A stretch of DNA of 64,000 nucleotides from NCBI GenBank assembly GCA_036500965.1, contig DASYBC010000051.1:1-64000 (forward strand), in the 5' to 3' direction. Shown here piece after piece: positions 44,161 to 53,345 of this stretch (positions are counted from its first letter, which is position 1; each line of letters begins with the position of its first letter). Source of the stretch: AP-15 sp036500965 (GTDB taxonomy: Bacteria; Pseudomonadota; Alphaproteobacteria; ATCC43930; CGMCC-115725). Both the position numbers and the translations under genes were made by a program. The notes under the pieces are model-generated. The model ran no database searches and was not told where the DNA came from. It saw only the letters and a program-made list of their open reading frames with translations.

Positions 44161-44964
44161 TCAGCGGCCCTTGAACGGCCCGGGCCGGCGCTTTTCGGCA
44201 AACGCCAGCGCCGCCTCGTGAAAATCCTCGGACAGATAGAGCTTTAGCGGCGCCGTTTGCATCGCCACCTCGCGTTCGAGCCGGTCCATGTACCAGCGCC
44301 GGGTGCGCACCGTCGCGCGCACCGATAAGGGCGGGTTCCGCGCGATCTCGAGGGCGAGCTCGCGCGCCGCATCGAGATGACGCCCGGCGGGCGCGACCCG
44401 GCTGACGATGCCGGCCGCGAGCGCCTCTTCGGCGGTGAAGAAGCGGCCGGTCAGCGCCACCTCGGTCGCGAGCGCGCCCCCGCCGCGGAAATTCAGCAAG
44501 GCCCAGTATTTTGAGCCGCCGAGCCCGCGCGACGTTTCGGTCACCTGGAATTTGGTTCCGGCCGCGGCGACGATCAGGTCGCATTCGAGCGCGATGCCGA
44601 GCGCCAGCCCCATGGCGTAGCCATGCGGCGCCGCGATCACCGGCTTCCAGTTGACCGACCGGGTCAGCAGATCGGCGGAATTGGCGTCCCAGCCCTGCGG
44701 ACCGCCATGCTCGAGGAATTCTTCGCGCCGCCGCAGCTGGCGCTGGTGCACATCGGCGCCGCTGGAAAAAGCCCGGCCGGCGCCGCAGATGATTGCGACC
44801 TGCGCCTCCGGATCGAGATCGAAGCGGCGCAGCGCGCCGGCCAGATCCCGCACCAGCACGTCGCTGAATGCATTGAGCTTTTCTGGCCGGTTGAGGGTCA
44901 GGGTGACGATCTGGTCGCTGCACTCATACCTAACGAGCGGTTCAGTCCCGGCGTCCGCGGCCAT
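44161..44964 (-). CDS. Enoyl-CoA hydratase/isomerase (crotonase) family protein
   Basis: This 267-residue protein is a crotonase-fold enzyme acting on acyl-CoA thioesters. The conserved N-terminal strand and core are YECSDQIVTLTLNRPEKLNAFSD; the oxyanion-hole segments are GAGRAFSSGADV and the GYAMGLALGIALECDLIVAA helix. The typical catalytic Glu positions are not both obvious, so hydratase and isomerase activity cannot be told apart. It lies upstream of the DinB gene on the same strand. The reaction could be part of fatty-acid or aromatic degradation; no partner genes are adjacent. Confidence 0.9.
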   Translation of the reverse strand: MAADAGTEPLVRYECSDQIVTLTLNRPEKLNAFSDVLVRDLAGALRRFDLDPEAQVAIICGAGRAFSSGADVHQRQLRRREEFLEHGGPQGWDANSADLLTRSVNWKPVIAAPHGYAMGLALGIALECDLIVAAAGTKFQVTETSRGLGGSKYWALLNFRGGGALATEVALTGRFFTAEEALAAGIVSRVAPAGRHLDAARELALEIARNPPLSVRATVRTRRWYMDRLEREVAMQTAPLKLYLSEDFHEAALAFAEKRRPGPFKGR

Positions 44965-45220
44965 GCCTTCTCTCCCAAATCGCGTGCCATCGCGACCGGA
45001 GGATAGCGCCGGGTCGGGGGCCGCCGCCAGCAGCCCGGCCGGATTTCCGCGCTGCCGGGCGAACCGGGTCGAGCACGGCCCCCGCCGGTGGTGCCATGCC
45101 GACGGGTGCTTCCCGTCAGTTCACTCAAGCCCGCTGGGCCGACTTTCGAAACCGGTTGGAGCCAAGCTTCGATCGGGACGCGGGCGGCGGGGGCTCGCTT
45201 CGGATGGCAGCTATTTGCCG

Positions 45221-45784
45221 TTATTTGTTGCTGTTAGTCGGGTTGGTGTTGTTCCAGTTAGTGGCGCCGCTGCCGGCGGTTCCGGCACCGCTCGACGGTG
45301 GCGTTGTGCCCGGCATGCTGGACCCTTGGCCGGCGGCCGGGCCGAGCAGGCTGTTCATCGTCTTCTGATCGAGCGTGGCTGTCGCCTGCAGGCCGTTCTT
45401 TTGCTGGTACTGCCGCAGCGCTTGCTGCGTCTCCGGCCCCATCATGCCGTCAATCCGACCGTGATAGATCCCTTCGCCGCGCAGCTTCTCCTGAGCCTGG
45501 CGGACCTCGCTGGGCGTCGCCTGCGCCGCGTTCATGGAAGTCGAGGGGTTCGCGGTGGCGGGCTCGTTCGATTGGGCGCTGCTGCCCATCGTCGACGTCG
45601 CCGGCTGCGATCCCGTGTCGCCGGTCTGCGGCATCGCGGATTGCGCATTCGGGGTGGCCGGGGTGGCGGGCTGGGTCACCGCCGGCCCGGGGTTGGTCTC
45701 GGGATTTTGAGCAGCGTAGCCTGGGGCAACGCCGGCGAGCCCGAGCGCGATCGCCGAGGCGGTCGCAAGAAATAGCGTTCTCAT
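45221..45784 (-). CDS. Exported peptidoglycan-binding-like protein
   Basis: This 187-residue protein has a signal peptide (MRTLFLATASAIALGLAGVAPGYA). A long disordered region rich in Pro, Ala, Thr, Ser and Gln follows (residues 25-90), then a PG_binding_1 domain (EVRQAQEKLRGEGIYHGRIDGMMGPETQQALRQYQQKNGL), then a second disordered Gly/Ser/Thr/Asn tail. It has no enzymatic domain and probably binds cell wall in the periplasm. The ATG at 45784 has an excellent AAAGGAGG 7 bp upstream, so the longer frame is rejected. The gene is isolated. Confidence 0.9.
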   Translation of the reverse strand: MRTLFLATASAIALGLAGVAPGYAAQNPETNPGPAVTQPATPATPNAQSAMPQTGDTGSQPATSTMGSSAQSNEPATANPSTSMNAAQATPSEVRQAQEKLRGEGIYHGRIDGMMGPETQQALRQYQQKNGLQATATLDQKTMNSLLGPAAGQGSSMPGTTPPSSGAGTAGSGATNWNNTNPTNSNK

Positions 45785-45968
45785 CCGTACCTCCTTTCGG
45801 ATGGTTGGGCGCAGAGCGCGCACGTCGCGCAAACCCCGCCTCGCGCGGCGCGTTCCCGACGATCCTGAAGGTTTCGCCGCCGCACGGTCGCTGTCGTAAC
45901 CGCGAACGGGGCGGCAGAGTGGCCGGGAGCCGCGAAGATCTGACGTCCACGATCGGCGCGAAGGGAGC

Positions 45969-47069
45969 TCACCCCACCCCGAACCGGGTGATCGCGTCCT
46001 TGTTGAATTCGAGCCCGAGGCCGGGGGCGGTTGGCATCGCCAAGAGGCCGTTATACGGCACCGGGACCTCCTGCCACAGCTGGAACAGGCGCGGCATGTA
46101 TTCGACGGTCAGCCCGTTCGGGATGGCGCCGACCAGGTGCACATGGATCTCGGGGACGCCGTGGCTCACGACCGGCAGGTTGAAGGCTTCGGCCATGCCG
46201 GCGATCTTGAGCCACGGCGTGATGCCGCCCGAGCGCACCTGGTCGATCATCACGATATCGACCGAGCAGGCTTCGATCATGTGGCGGAACGGCACGATGC
46301 CCCAAAGATATTCGCCGCCGGCGATCGGGGTCGACAACGCCGCCGCCACCCGCGCCAGCCCGGGGTAATCGTCATGCGCGGTCACGTCCTCGAGCCAATA
46401 GAGGCCGACCCCGGCATCCTCGACCCGGCGCCCGATGTCGATCGCCTGCTCGACCCGCCAGCGCTGGTTGATGTCGCACATCAGATCCATGTCGGGGCCG
46501 ACCGCCTGACGGATCAGCCGGGCCTGCTCGACCTCGCGAGCCGGTGAGGTGAGGCCGGGCAAACCGAGCTGCATCTTGGTCTGGCGGTGGCCTTTCTCGC
46601 GCAACCGTCCGGCCGCGGTCACCGCCTCCTCCAACTTCAAGCCGCGGCGCAGCGCCCCGCTCGCATAGGTGGCGATATGGTCGCGTCCGCCGCCGAGCAA
46701 TTTCCACAATGGCAGGCCGAGCGCCTTCCCCTTGATGTCCCATAGCGCGACATCGATCGCCGACAGCGCCATCGTGAAGATCCCGGCGGGGCCGGCCGAG
46801 ACCGCCGCCGCGCGCAGCTTCGCCGCCACCGCCTCGACCCGCAGGGGGTCCTCGCCGACCGCGAGCGCGCCGAGCTCGTCGACGGCATGCCTGAGGGTGC
46901 GGGTCAACGCGCCGCCGAAATAGGTGACGCCGAGCCCCTCGACGCCCTCGTCGGTGCCGAGCCGTAGCCAGACGATCGGGTTCTTCGCGTTCGGGTTCTC
47001 CGAAAACCCGGCGAGCGGCTCGTCATTAGGCAGCGCCACGATGCCGGTTTCAATTCGTGTGACCTTCAC
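45969..47069 (-). CDS. Mandelate racemase/muconate-lactonizing (enolase superfamily) protein
   Basis: This 366-residue enolase-superfamily enzyme starts with GTG at 47069, preceded by GGGGAGGG, giving the usual capping-domain start KVTRIETGIVALPNDEPL. Catalytic candidates are K165 and Q167 (TKMQLG), metal ligands D199 (CDINQRW), E227 (LEDV) and E253 (GGEYLWG), and His303 (SHGVPEIH). The Lys plus His pair indicates the mandelate racemase subgroup, and the sugar-acid dehydratase-like features (DINQRW) fit that class, but the substrate is unknown. It is the second such enzyme in the window and differs clearly from the one at 23.3 kb. It precedes nothing closely; a VOC gene lies 16 bp upstream. 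Confidence 0.9.
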   Translation of the reverse strand: MKVTRIETGIVALPNDEPLAGFSENPNAKNPIVWLRLGTDEGVEGLGVTYFGGALTRTLRHAVDELGALAVGEDPLRVEAVAAKLRAAAVSAGPAGIFTMALSAIDVALWDIKGKALGLPLWKLLGGGRDHIATYASGALRRGLKLEEAVTAAGRLREKGHRQTKMQLGLPGLTSPAREVEQARLIRQAVGPDMDLMCDINQRWRVEQAIDIGRRVEDAGVGLYWLEDVTAHDDYPGLARVAAALSTPIAGGEYLWGIVPFRHMIEACSVDIVMIDQVRSGGITPWLKIAGMAEAFNLPVVSHGVPEIHVHLVGAIPNGLTVEYMPRLFQLWQEVPVPYNGLLAMPTAPGLGLEFNKDAITRFGVG

Positions 47070-47085
47070 TCCACCCTCCCCTTTT

Positions 47086-47460
47086 TTACTGATGAACCGC
47101 CTCGAGCTTATAACCGTCCGGATCGAGGACGAAGGCGGCGTAGTAGGTTGGGCCGTATCGCGGACGCGGCCCCGGCGCACCGCAGTCGCGACCACCTATC
47201 AGCAGCGCCTCCCGATGGAACGCATCGACTGCGCCGCGGCTCGGAGCAGTGAAAGCAAGATGAAAGCCCGGGCCTGGGGCCCGCACCGTTCCGGTTTTCG
47301 CGAAGAGAGCCAACTTATCTCCGCCGCCCTTTTCGCCAAAGCCGACGGCATCTGGTTTTGACCACACCCGGACATATCCAAGCGGGGCGAATATCCGCTC
47401 GTAGAATTCCGCCGAGCGCGCGAGGTCATCGACGCCGAACGAGATATGCCCGAGCATCAT
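47086..47460 (-). CDS. VOC (glyoxalase/bleomycin resistance) family protein
   Basis: This 124-residue protein is a vicinal-oxygen-chelate fold of the lactoylglutathione-lyase-like type. It begins MMLGHISFGVDDLARSAEFYERIFAPLGY, has HLAFTAPSRGAVDAFHREAL in the middle and ends YYAAFVLDPDGYKLEAVHQ with the usual metal-ligand Glu. The ATG at 47460 has GGAG 7 bp upstream. It lies between ubiB and an enolase-superfamily gene, both on the same strand; the 16-bp gap to the latter suggests co-transcription. The substrate is unknown. Confidence 0.9.
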   Translation of the reverse strand: MMLGHISFGVDDLARSAEFYERIFAPLGYVRVWSKPDAVGFGEKGGGDKLALFAKTGTVRAPGPGFHLAFTAPSRGAVDAFHREALLIGGRDCGAPGPRPRYGPTYYAAFVLDPDGYKLEAVHQ

Positions 47461-47533
47461 CGCACCGCTCCGCGCCGGTTCGGGTTGGCCGATCCGCGGG
47501 CGCTCGCCCGCCACGGTGGGCGACACTAGCATG

Positions 47534-49108
47534 CTATCGCGCGAAGACGAGGACGAAGGCGATCGCGACCAAGGCCGCGGCCGCAATGTAGAGCGGCAGC
47601 ACTGCGAGCCAGGCGCGCTTGGCTTGCTCGGCAGCATGCAAGGCGATCGACTCGGCGTGCAGGACGATGCCGTCACGGGACATGTCGCCAACCAAGGCGT
47701 CGAGGCTGCGGATCAGCCGCGGCAGCCGCTCGGCCATCTCGGCGAAGGTGTCGAGCCGCTGGCGCAATTGCGCTTCGGGGCCGCGATTGTCGCGCATCCA
47801 GGCTTCGATCGGCGGCCGGGCCAAGGCCCAGACGTTGATTTCCGGATCGAGCCGGCGGCCGATCCCCTCGATCAGCACCATGGTTTTTTGCAGCAGCAAC
47901 AGCTGCGGCTGCGTCTCCATACCAAACTGCTCGGTAACCTGAAACAGCTGGGAGAGCAGGCGGGCGACCGAGATGTCCTGCAGCGGGCGGCCGAGGATCG
48001 GCTCGCCGATCGCGCGGCAGGCCTGGGTGAAGGTGTCTACCGAGCGGTCCGGCGGCACATAGCCGGCGGCGAAATGAATTTCGGCCACCCGGCGATAGTC
48101 GCCCGACAAAAACCCGAGCAGCATGTCGGCGAGGTAATAGCGGGTGGCGCGGTCGAGCCGCCCCATGATCCCGAAATCGACGACGACGATTGCCCCCGAG
48201 GCGTCGACGAACATGTTTCCCGGGTGCAGATCCGCATGAAAAAAGCCGTCGCGAAACACCTGGTTGAAAAACGCGCCGGCGGCTTCGGCCAGCAGCCGCT
48301 CGATGCGATGCCCGGCGGCCAGCAACGCGGCCCGGTCGTCGATGCGGATGCCGGCGATCCGCTCGAGGGTCAACACACCATGCCCGGTGCGCTGCCAGTC
48401 GATCCGCGGCACGCGAAAGCCCGGATCCCCGGCGAAGTTTTCGGCGAGCTCCGATCCTGCCGCAGCCTCGAACCGCAGATCCATCTCGAAACGGACCACC
48501 TCGGCCAAGGTCTCGACGATTTCGACCGGCTTCAGTCGGCGGGACGGCGGATACAGCCGCTCGATCCATCCGGCGAGCCAGAAAAACAGGTCGAGGTCGC
48601 GGGCAAAGGCCTGCGCCACCCCCGGCCGCAGCACTTTGACGGCAACGTCCTCCCCCTCGGCGGTGCGCGCGAAATGCACCTGGGCGATCGAGGCGGCGGC
48701 GATCGCGGTTTCGTCGAACGATACGAACAAGGTTTCGAGCCGCCGGCCGAACTCGGCCTCGATCGCCGCCCGCGCCTGGGCTCCCGGAAATGGCGGCAGG
48801 CGGTCCTGCAGGCTCGCCAGATCGGCGCAGAGCTCGTCGCCCAGCAGATCGGCCCGGGTCGACATCAGCTGACCGAGCTTGACAAAGCTCGGCCCCATCT
48901 CGTCGAGCGCCGCGGCGAGCCGCTGGCCGGGGCGCGCCGCTACCAAAGCGCGGCGCCGGGTAAAGCGGCGGGCGATACGCAGGTAAACGGCGACGACCGG
49001 GACGCCGGCGAACGCAAACAGCGCGTCGTGGCGTGCCAGGATCAGTCCGATTGCGGCCAGGCGGGCGAGGTTGCGCAGGCTGCGCAGCAGCCCGAGCCCG
49101 GGCCGCAA
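47534..49108 (-). CDS. ubiB: UbiB-type (ABC1/AarF) ubiquinone biosynthesis protein kinase-like protein
   Basis: UbiB is an atypical kinase/ATPase needed for ubiquinone synthesis, thought to help extract or channel hydrophobic intermediates. The protein is 524 residues. Hallmarks are the KxGQ motif in GPSFVKLGQLMSTRADLL, the AAASIAQVH loop, the invariant FHADLHPGNMFVD and the DFG-like VVVDFGIMGRLD. The C-terminus has two membrane helices (LAVLPLYIAAAALVAIAFVLVF). It starts 4 bp after the stop of ubiE, and the two ubiquinone genes are an obvious operon. Confidence 0.95.
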   Translation of the reverse strand: MRPGLGLLRSLRNLARLAAIGLILARHDALFAFAGVPVVAVYLRIARRFTRRRALVAARPGQRLAAALDEMGPSFVKLGQLMSTRADLLGDELCADLASLQDRLPPFPGAQARAAIEAEFGRRLETLFVSFDETAIAAASIAQVHFARTAEGEDVAVKVLRPGVAQAFARDLDLFFWLAGWIERLYPPSRRLKPVEIVETLAEVVRFEMDLRFEAAAGSELAENFAGDPGFRVPRIDWQRTGHGVLTLERIAGIRIDDRAALLAAGHRIERLLAEAAGAFFNQVFRDGFFHADLHPGNMFVDASGAIVVVDFGIMGRLDRATRYYLADMLLGFLSGDYRRVAEIHFAAGYVPPDRSVDTFTQACRAIGEPILGRPLQDISVARLLSQLFQVTEQFGMETQPQLLLLQKTMVLIEGIGRRLDPEINVWALARPPIEAWMRDNRGPEAQLRQRLDTFAEMAERLPRLIRSLDALVGDMSRDGIVLHAESIALHAAEQAKRAWLAVLPLYIAAAALVAIAFVLVFAR

Positions 49109-49112
49109 AGCC

Positions 49113-49907
49113 TCAGAGCCGCCAGGCCGAGTGAAGCGCAGCGATGCCCCCCGTCAGATTCCGGTATCTGACCTGCCCAAAGCCGGCCGCAATGATCATC
49201 TCGGCGAGCTCCCCCTGGCGTGGAAACCCGCGAATGCTTTCGACCAAATAAGTGTAGGCCTCGCGGTCGCCGGCGACGATCTGCCCGAGCAGCGGCACGA
49301 TTTGAAAGCTGTAAAGATCGTAAAGCGGCTGCAGCAGCGGCGCCACCTCCGGCGTGAACTCGAGACACATGAAGCGGCCGCCCGGCCTCAGCACCCGCCG
49401 CGCCTCGGCCAGCGCCGCCCCGATATGGGTCACGTTGCGCAACCCAAAGGCGACCGTGTAGAGGTCGAAGGAGCGCGCGGCAAAGGGCAGCCGCTCGGCC
49501 TCGGCGCCCAGCCATTCGATGCCGTCGAGGATGCCCCGGTCGAGCGCTCGGGCGCGGCCGATCTCGAGCATGCGCAGGTTGGCGTCGCAGACGACGGCGC
49601 CGCCGCCGACCCCGACGGCCCCGCCCGCAGCGTCCACAATTTCGGGTGCCAGGCGCGGCCAGGCGCGCATCGCGATGTCGCCGGTGCCGCCGGCCACGTC
49701 GATCAGGCGCTGCCCCGGGCGCGGCTTGATCCACGCCACCATCGCCGCCTTCCACCGCCGGTGGATGCCGCCGCTCATCAGATCGTTCATCAGGTCGTAG
49801 CGGTGCGCCACGCTGTCGAAGATGCCGCGCACCAGCGGAGCCTTCTCGCCCGGCGGCACATGGCGGTAGTCGCGCGCAGCGGCGCCGCTTGTCTCTCGCT
49901 CGCTCAT
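49113..49907 (-). CDS. ubiE: Demethylmenaquinone/2-polyprenyl-6-methoxybenzoquinol methyltransferase
   Basis: UbiE carries out the C-methylation in ubiquinone (and menaquinone) synthesis using SAM. The 264-residue protein has the family signatures VRGIFDSVAHRYDLMNDLMSGGIHRRWK near residue 30, LIDVAGGTGDIAMR near 75, RLPFAARSFDLYTVAFGLRNVTH near 150, RVLRPGGRFMCLEFTPE and the C-terminal VRYRNLTGGIAALHSAWR. I use the ATG at 49907 (MSERETSG); a second ATG 21 bp upstream is possible and neither has a clear Shine-Dalgarno sequence. It is directly upstream of ubiB. Confidence 0.95.
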   Translation of the reverse strand: MSERETSGAAARDYRHVPPGEKAPLVRGIFDSVAHRYDLMNDLMSGGIHRRWKAAMVAWIKPRPGQRLIDVAGGTGDIAMRAWPRLAPEIVDAAGGAVGVGGGAVVCDANLRMLEIGRARALDRGILDGIEWLGAEAERLPFAARSFDLYTVAFGLRNVTHIGAALAEARRVLRPGGRFMCLEFTPEVAPLLQPLYDLYSFQIVPLLGQIVAGDREAYTYLVESIRGFPRQGELAEMIIAAGFGQVRYRNLTGGIAALHSAWRL

Positions 49908-50087
49908 CGGGCAGGAAGATAGCGCCATCGTGCCGCGCGCGCCACGCCGCGGCCGGCACGGCCCAATTCAACGAGAAATGGCAACCAAGGTATCGTCAGC
50001 ACCGCGCAGGCGTCGCTTTCGCGGGGTTGACGGCTCAACATTATCCGGAGCGGCTGTAGCGGTTTCGTTCGGCCGGGGAGCATGCAG

Positions 50088-52487
50088 ATGAGCGCGTCGA
50101 GCAAGATCGTCAACGGTATCGGCCAACCGGTGCGGCGCAAAGAGGATTTCCGCCTGCTGACCGGGCGCGGATGCTACACCGACGATATGGCGCCGGCCGG
50201 ACTGGTGCATGCGGTATTCGTCCGCTCGCCGCACGCCCATGCGCGCATCGTCTCGATCGACACGGCGGCGGCATGCGCCGCGCCCGGCGTCCTCGCGGTG
50301 CTGACCGGGGCCGACTATGCCGCCGCCGGGCTCGGCCCGATCCCGCACAACCCCGGCCTGTCGGCGCCGCCCGACGTGCAGGCGCGCGTCTTGGGGCTCG
50401 AGCCGATCGCGACGGTGCATTTTCCGCTGCCGACGGAAACAGCCCGCTTTGTCGGCGAGCCGGTCGCGATTGTCGTCGCCCGGACCATCGCCCTCGCCAG
50501 GGACGCAGCCGAATTGCTCGACATTGCCTACGAGCCGCTGCCGGCGGTCGTGCATGCCGCCGATGCGCTGAAGCCGGATGCACCCCGCCTGTGGGAGATG
50601 GCGCCGGACAATCTCTGCGTCGATGTGGAACTCGGCAATCAAGCCGCCGCCGACGCCGCCTTTGCCCGCGCTACCCATGTCGTGCGGCTCGAAACCCGGG
50701 CGCAGCGGGTCACCGGGGTGCCGATGGAGCCGCGCACCAATATCGCCGAATACGATCCGGCGGTCGGCCGATACACCCTTTACACCGGCAGCGGCCGCGG
50801 CGTCGCCAAGGTCAGGCTCGACCTCGCCCAGGTGCTCGGCGTGCCGGCCGAGCAGGTGCGGGTGCTGTGCGGCGACATGGGAGGCAATTTCGGCACCCGC
50901 AACCTGTTCTACCCCGAATATGCGCTGCTCGCTTGGGCAGCGCGCCGGGTCGGCCGGCCGGTCAAATGGACTTGCGAGCGCAGCGAATCCTTCCTCAGCG
51001 ATTGGCAGGGCCGTGATCTGACCGTCGAGGCCGAGCTCGCTCTCGACGAGCACGGCAACTTTCTCGCGGTCCGCGGCTCAAATTTGAGCAATCTCGGCGC
51101 CCATGCGGCGGCCTTCGGGCCGCTGCAAAAAGGCCTCGGGCTGATGTCGAACGTCTATCGCATCCCTGTCGCCTATTTTCGCGGGCGTGGTGCCGTCACC
51201 AACACGGTCTCGACCACGCCCTACCGCAGCGCCGGGCGGCCCGAGGCGATCTTTGTCGTCGAGCGGCTCGTCGATCTGGCGGCTGACCAGCTCGGCCTCG
51301 ACCCGGCAGTGCTGCGCCGGCAGAACATGATCCCGCCCGAGGCGCAGCCCTACGCCAACCCGCTCGGCGTCACCTACGACAGCGGCAACTATCAGGAGGG
51401 GATGGAGACGGCGCTGGCGCTCGGCGACTGGCCTGGCTTCCGGGCCAGGCGCGAAGAGTCCAAGCGTCGCGGCAGGCTGCGCGGGATCGGGATCGCCAAC
51501 TACGTCGAGATCACCTCGGGCGCCCCGCGCGAGCGCGCCGAGATCACGGTGCTGCCGCAAGGCCGGGTCGAGCTGGTGATGGGTACGATGGCCTCGGGTC
51601 AAGGCCATGAAACGAGCTTCGCCCAGCTCGTCACCGAATGGCTCGGCGTGCCGTTCGACAGCATCGACTATGTCGCCCACGACACCGACCGGGTTCAAGC
51701 CGGCGGCGGCTCGCATTCCGGACGCTCGATGAAATTGGCGGCGACGATCATCGGCAACGCAACCGACGAGATCATCGACAAGGGCCGCAAGATCGCGGGC
51801 TTTCTGCTGGAGACCGGCGAAATCGACATCGAGTTCGCGCAAGGCCGCTACCGCGTCGCCGGCACCGATCGCGACATCGGCATCTTCGAAGTCGCCGCGG
51901 CCGCAGCCGGTCGGGCGGATTTGCCGCCCCAACTGCACGGGCCGCTCGCTGGCATTTCTGATGAGATCCTGCCGGTCGCGAGCTTTCCATACGGCACGCA
52001 GGTGTGCGAGGTCGAGGTCGATCCCGAGACCGGGGCGGTCGAGATTGTCGGCTACGCCGCGGTCGACGATGTCGGCCGTGCGGTCAACCCGATGATCCTG
52101 CACGGCCAGACCCATGGCGGCATCGCACAGGGCGTCGGCCAGGCGTTGCTCGAGGAGAGCCATTACGATCCGCAGAGCGGGCAATTGCTGGCGGCGAGCT
52201 TTATGGATTACGCGATGCCGCGCGCCGACACCTTCCCGCCGCTCGCGACCGCGCTCAGCGAAGTGCCGGCGCCGACCAACCGGCTCGGCGTCCGATCGGG
52301 CGGCGAGGGCGGCACGACCCCGGCGCTGGCGGCGGTGATCAACGCGATCACCGATGCGCTCTCCGGGCTGGGGGTTCGCCACATCGAGATGCCGGCGACA
52401 CCGGAACGGGTCTGGCGCGCGATCCAGGCGTCGCGCCCCGCCGCTCGAGCTGCCGGTAATGGGCCGCCCGCGACAGATCGGCATTGA
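50088..52487 (+). CDS. Xanthine dehydrogenase family molybdopterin-binding large subunit, orphan
   Basis: This 799-residue protein is a large (Mo-binding) subunit of the xanthine oxidase/CO dehydrogenase family. Signatures are GIGQPVRRKEDFRLLTGRGCYTDD at the start, HAVFVRSPHAHARI, VEPVAIVVA near 125, MGGNFGTRN near 265, the active-site loop TTPYRSAGRPEAIFVVE and the C-terminal catalytic Glu region SGGEGGTTPAL. The residue set resembles CoxL-type aerobic dehydrogenases, but the exact substrate is unknown. The FAD and 2Fe-2S subunits that normally accompany it are not adjacent. I start at the ATG at 50088 because GGGGAGC lies 8 bp before it; an ATG 6 bp earlier is also possible. Confidence 0.92.
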   Translation: MSASSKIVNGIGQPVRRKEDFRLLTGRGCYTDDMAPAGLVHAVFVRSPHAHARIVSIDTAAACAAPGVLAVLTGADYAAAGLGPIPHNPGLSAPPDVQARVLGLEPIATVHFPLPTETARFVGEPVAIVVARTIALARDAAELLDIAYEPLPAVVHAADALKPDAPRLWEMAPDNLCVDVELGNQAAADAAFARATHVVRLETRAQRVTGVPMEPRTNIAEYDPAVGRYTLYTGSGRGVAKVRLDLAQVLGVPAEQVRVLCGDMGGNFGTRNLFYPEYALLAWAARRVGRPVKWTCERSESFLSDWQGRDLTVEAELALDEHGNFLAVRGSNLSNLGAHAAAFGPLQKGLGLMSNVYRIPVAYFRGRGAVTNTVSTTPYRSAGRPEAIFVVERLVDLAADQLGLDPAVLRRQNMIPPEAQPYANPLGVTYDSGNYQEGMETALALGDWPGFRARREESKRRGRLRGIGIANYVEITSGAPRERAEITVLPQGRVELVMGTMASGQGHETSFAQLVTEWLGVPFDSIDYVAHDTDRVQAGGGSHSGRSMKLAATIIGNATDEIIDKGRKIAGFLLETGEIDIEFAQGRYRVAGTDRDIGIFEVAAAAAGRADLPPQLHGPLAGISDEILPVASFPYGTQVCEVEVDPETGAVEIVGYAAVDDVGRAVNPMILHGQTHGGIAQGVGQALLEESHYDPQSGQLLAASFMDYAMPRADTFPPLATALSEVPAPTNRLGVRSGGEGGTTPALAAVINAITDALSGLGVRHIEMPATPERVWRAIQASRPAARAAGNGPPATDRH

Positions 52488-52672
52488 TGAAGCGGCGCTG
52501 CAGCTCGGCCCATCGGCAAGCCGGCAAAGGCTGGCACGAGGGGGTTCGCCAGGCGGGCTGGACTCGCGCCGCTCGATTGCGCTGCGGGCGATTTTTCCCG
52601 GTGTGACTTTCCCCTATGGACGGCTCGCGCGCCGCTCCCTATCTCACAACAAACACGCACGAGACGGGGGAA

Positions 52673-53320
52673 ATGCCGCCGCTTCTTCCAATTACCGCAG
52701 CACGGCGTGTCGACGAGGTCTTCGATCCCTTTTCCGGGATCGAGCTGCCGCAGCTAGGTCATGTCGACGATGCCGCGCTGGCCGCGATCACCGATCTCTA
52801 TCGCGAAATCCTGCCAACCGGCGGAGCGATCCTCGATCTGATGTCGGGCTGGGTCAGCCATCTGCCTCCCGAAATCGCCTATCGCCGGGTGGTCGGGGTC
52901 GGGCTCAACGCCTGCGAGCTGGCGGAGAACCCGTTTCTCGACGAATGGCGGGTGCAGGATTTGAACCGCAACCCGCGTCTGCCGTTCGCTGCCGGCGAGT
53001 TTGACGGCGCCGCGCTGTGCCTTTCGGTCCAGCATCTGACGCGCCCGGCCGAGGTGATTCGCGAGGTCGGGCGGGTGCTGAAGCCCGGCGCCCCGCTGGT
53101 CGTGACCTTCTCGGAGCGCTGCCGGCCAACCCGCGCGATCGGCTGCTGGTGCCTGCTCGACGACGCCGGGCATCTGTGCCTGATCGCGCATCACTTTGCC
53201 GAGGCCGGAAATTGGGCCGACATCCGCTGTCGAGACCGCACTCCGCCGGGCGGCGGCGGACCGCTTTACGCGGTGATCGGCCGTAGCCTCGGCCCCTGGC
53301 CTCCGGGCAGCGACGACTGA
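52673..53320 (+). CDS. SAM-dependent methyltransferase-like protein
   Basis: This protein of about 215 residues has a methyltransferase fold with an unusual motif I, ILDLMSGWVSHLPPE, that replaces the normal GxGxG glycines; this DLMSxWVSH form is a recognisable subgroup of class I methyltransferases. Other parts are RVVGVGLNACELAENP, LPFAAGEFDGAALCLSVQHLTRP and VGRVLKPGAPLVVTFSERCRP. The ATG at 52673 has GGGGG just upstream; an earlier ATG at 52616 would add 19 residues. The substrate is unknown. It lies between the molybdopterin subunit gene and the convergent apt gene. Confidence 0.85.
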   Translation: MPPLLPITAARRVDEVFDPFSGIELPQLGHVDDAALAAITDLYREILPTGGAILDLMSGWVSHLPPEIAYRRVVGVGLNACELAENPFLDEWRVQDLNRNPRLPFAAGEFDGAALCLSVQHLTRPAEVIREVGRVLKPGAPLVVTFSERCRPTRAIGCWCLLDDAGHLCLIAHHFAEAGNWADIRCRDRTPPGGGGPLYAVIGRSLGPWPPGSDD

Positions 53321-53345
53321 GGGTGGCGGCGCCGTCGCCCGATGA

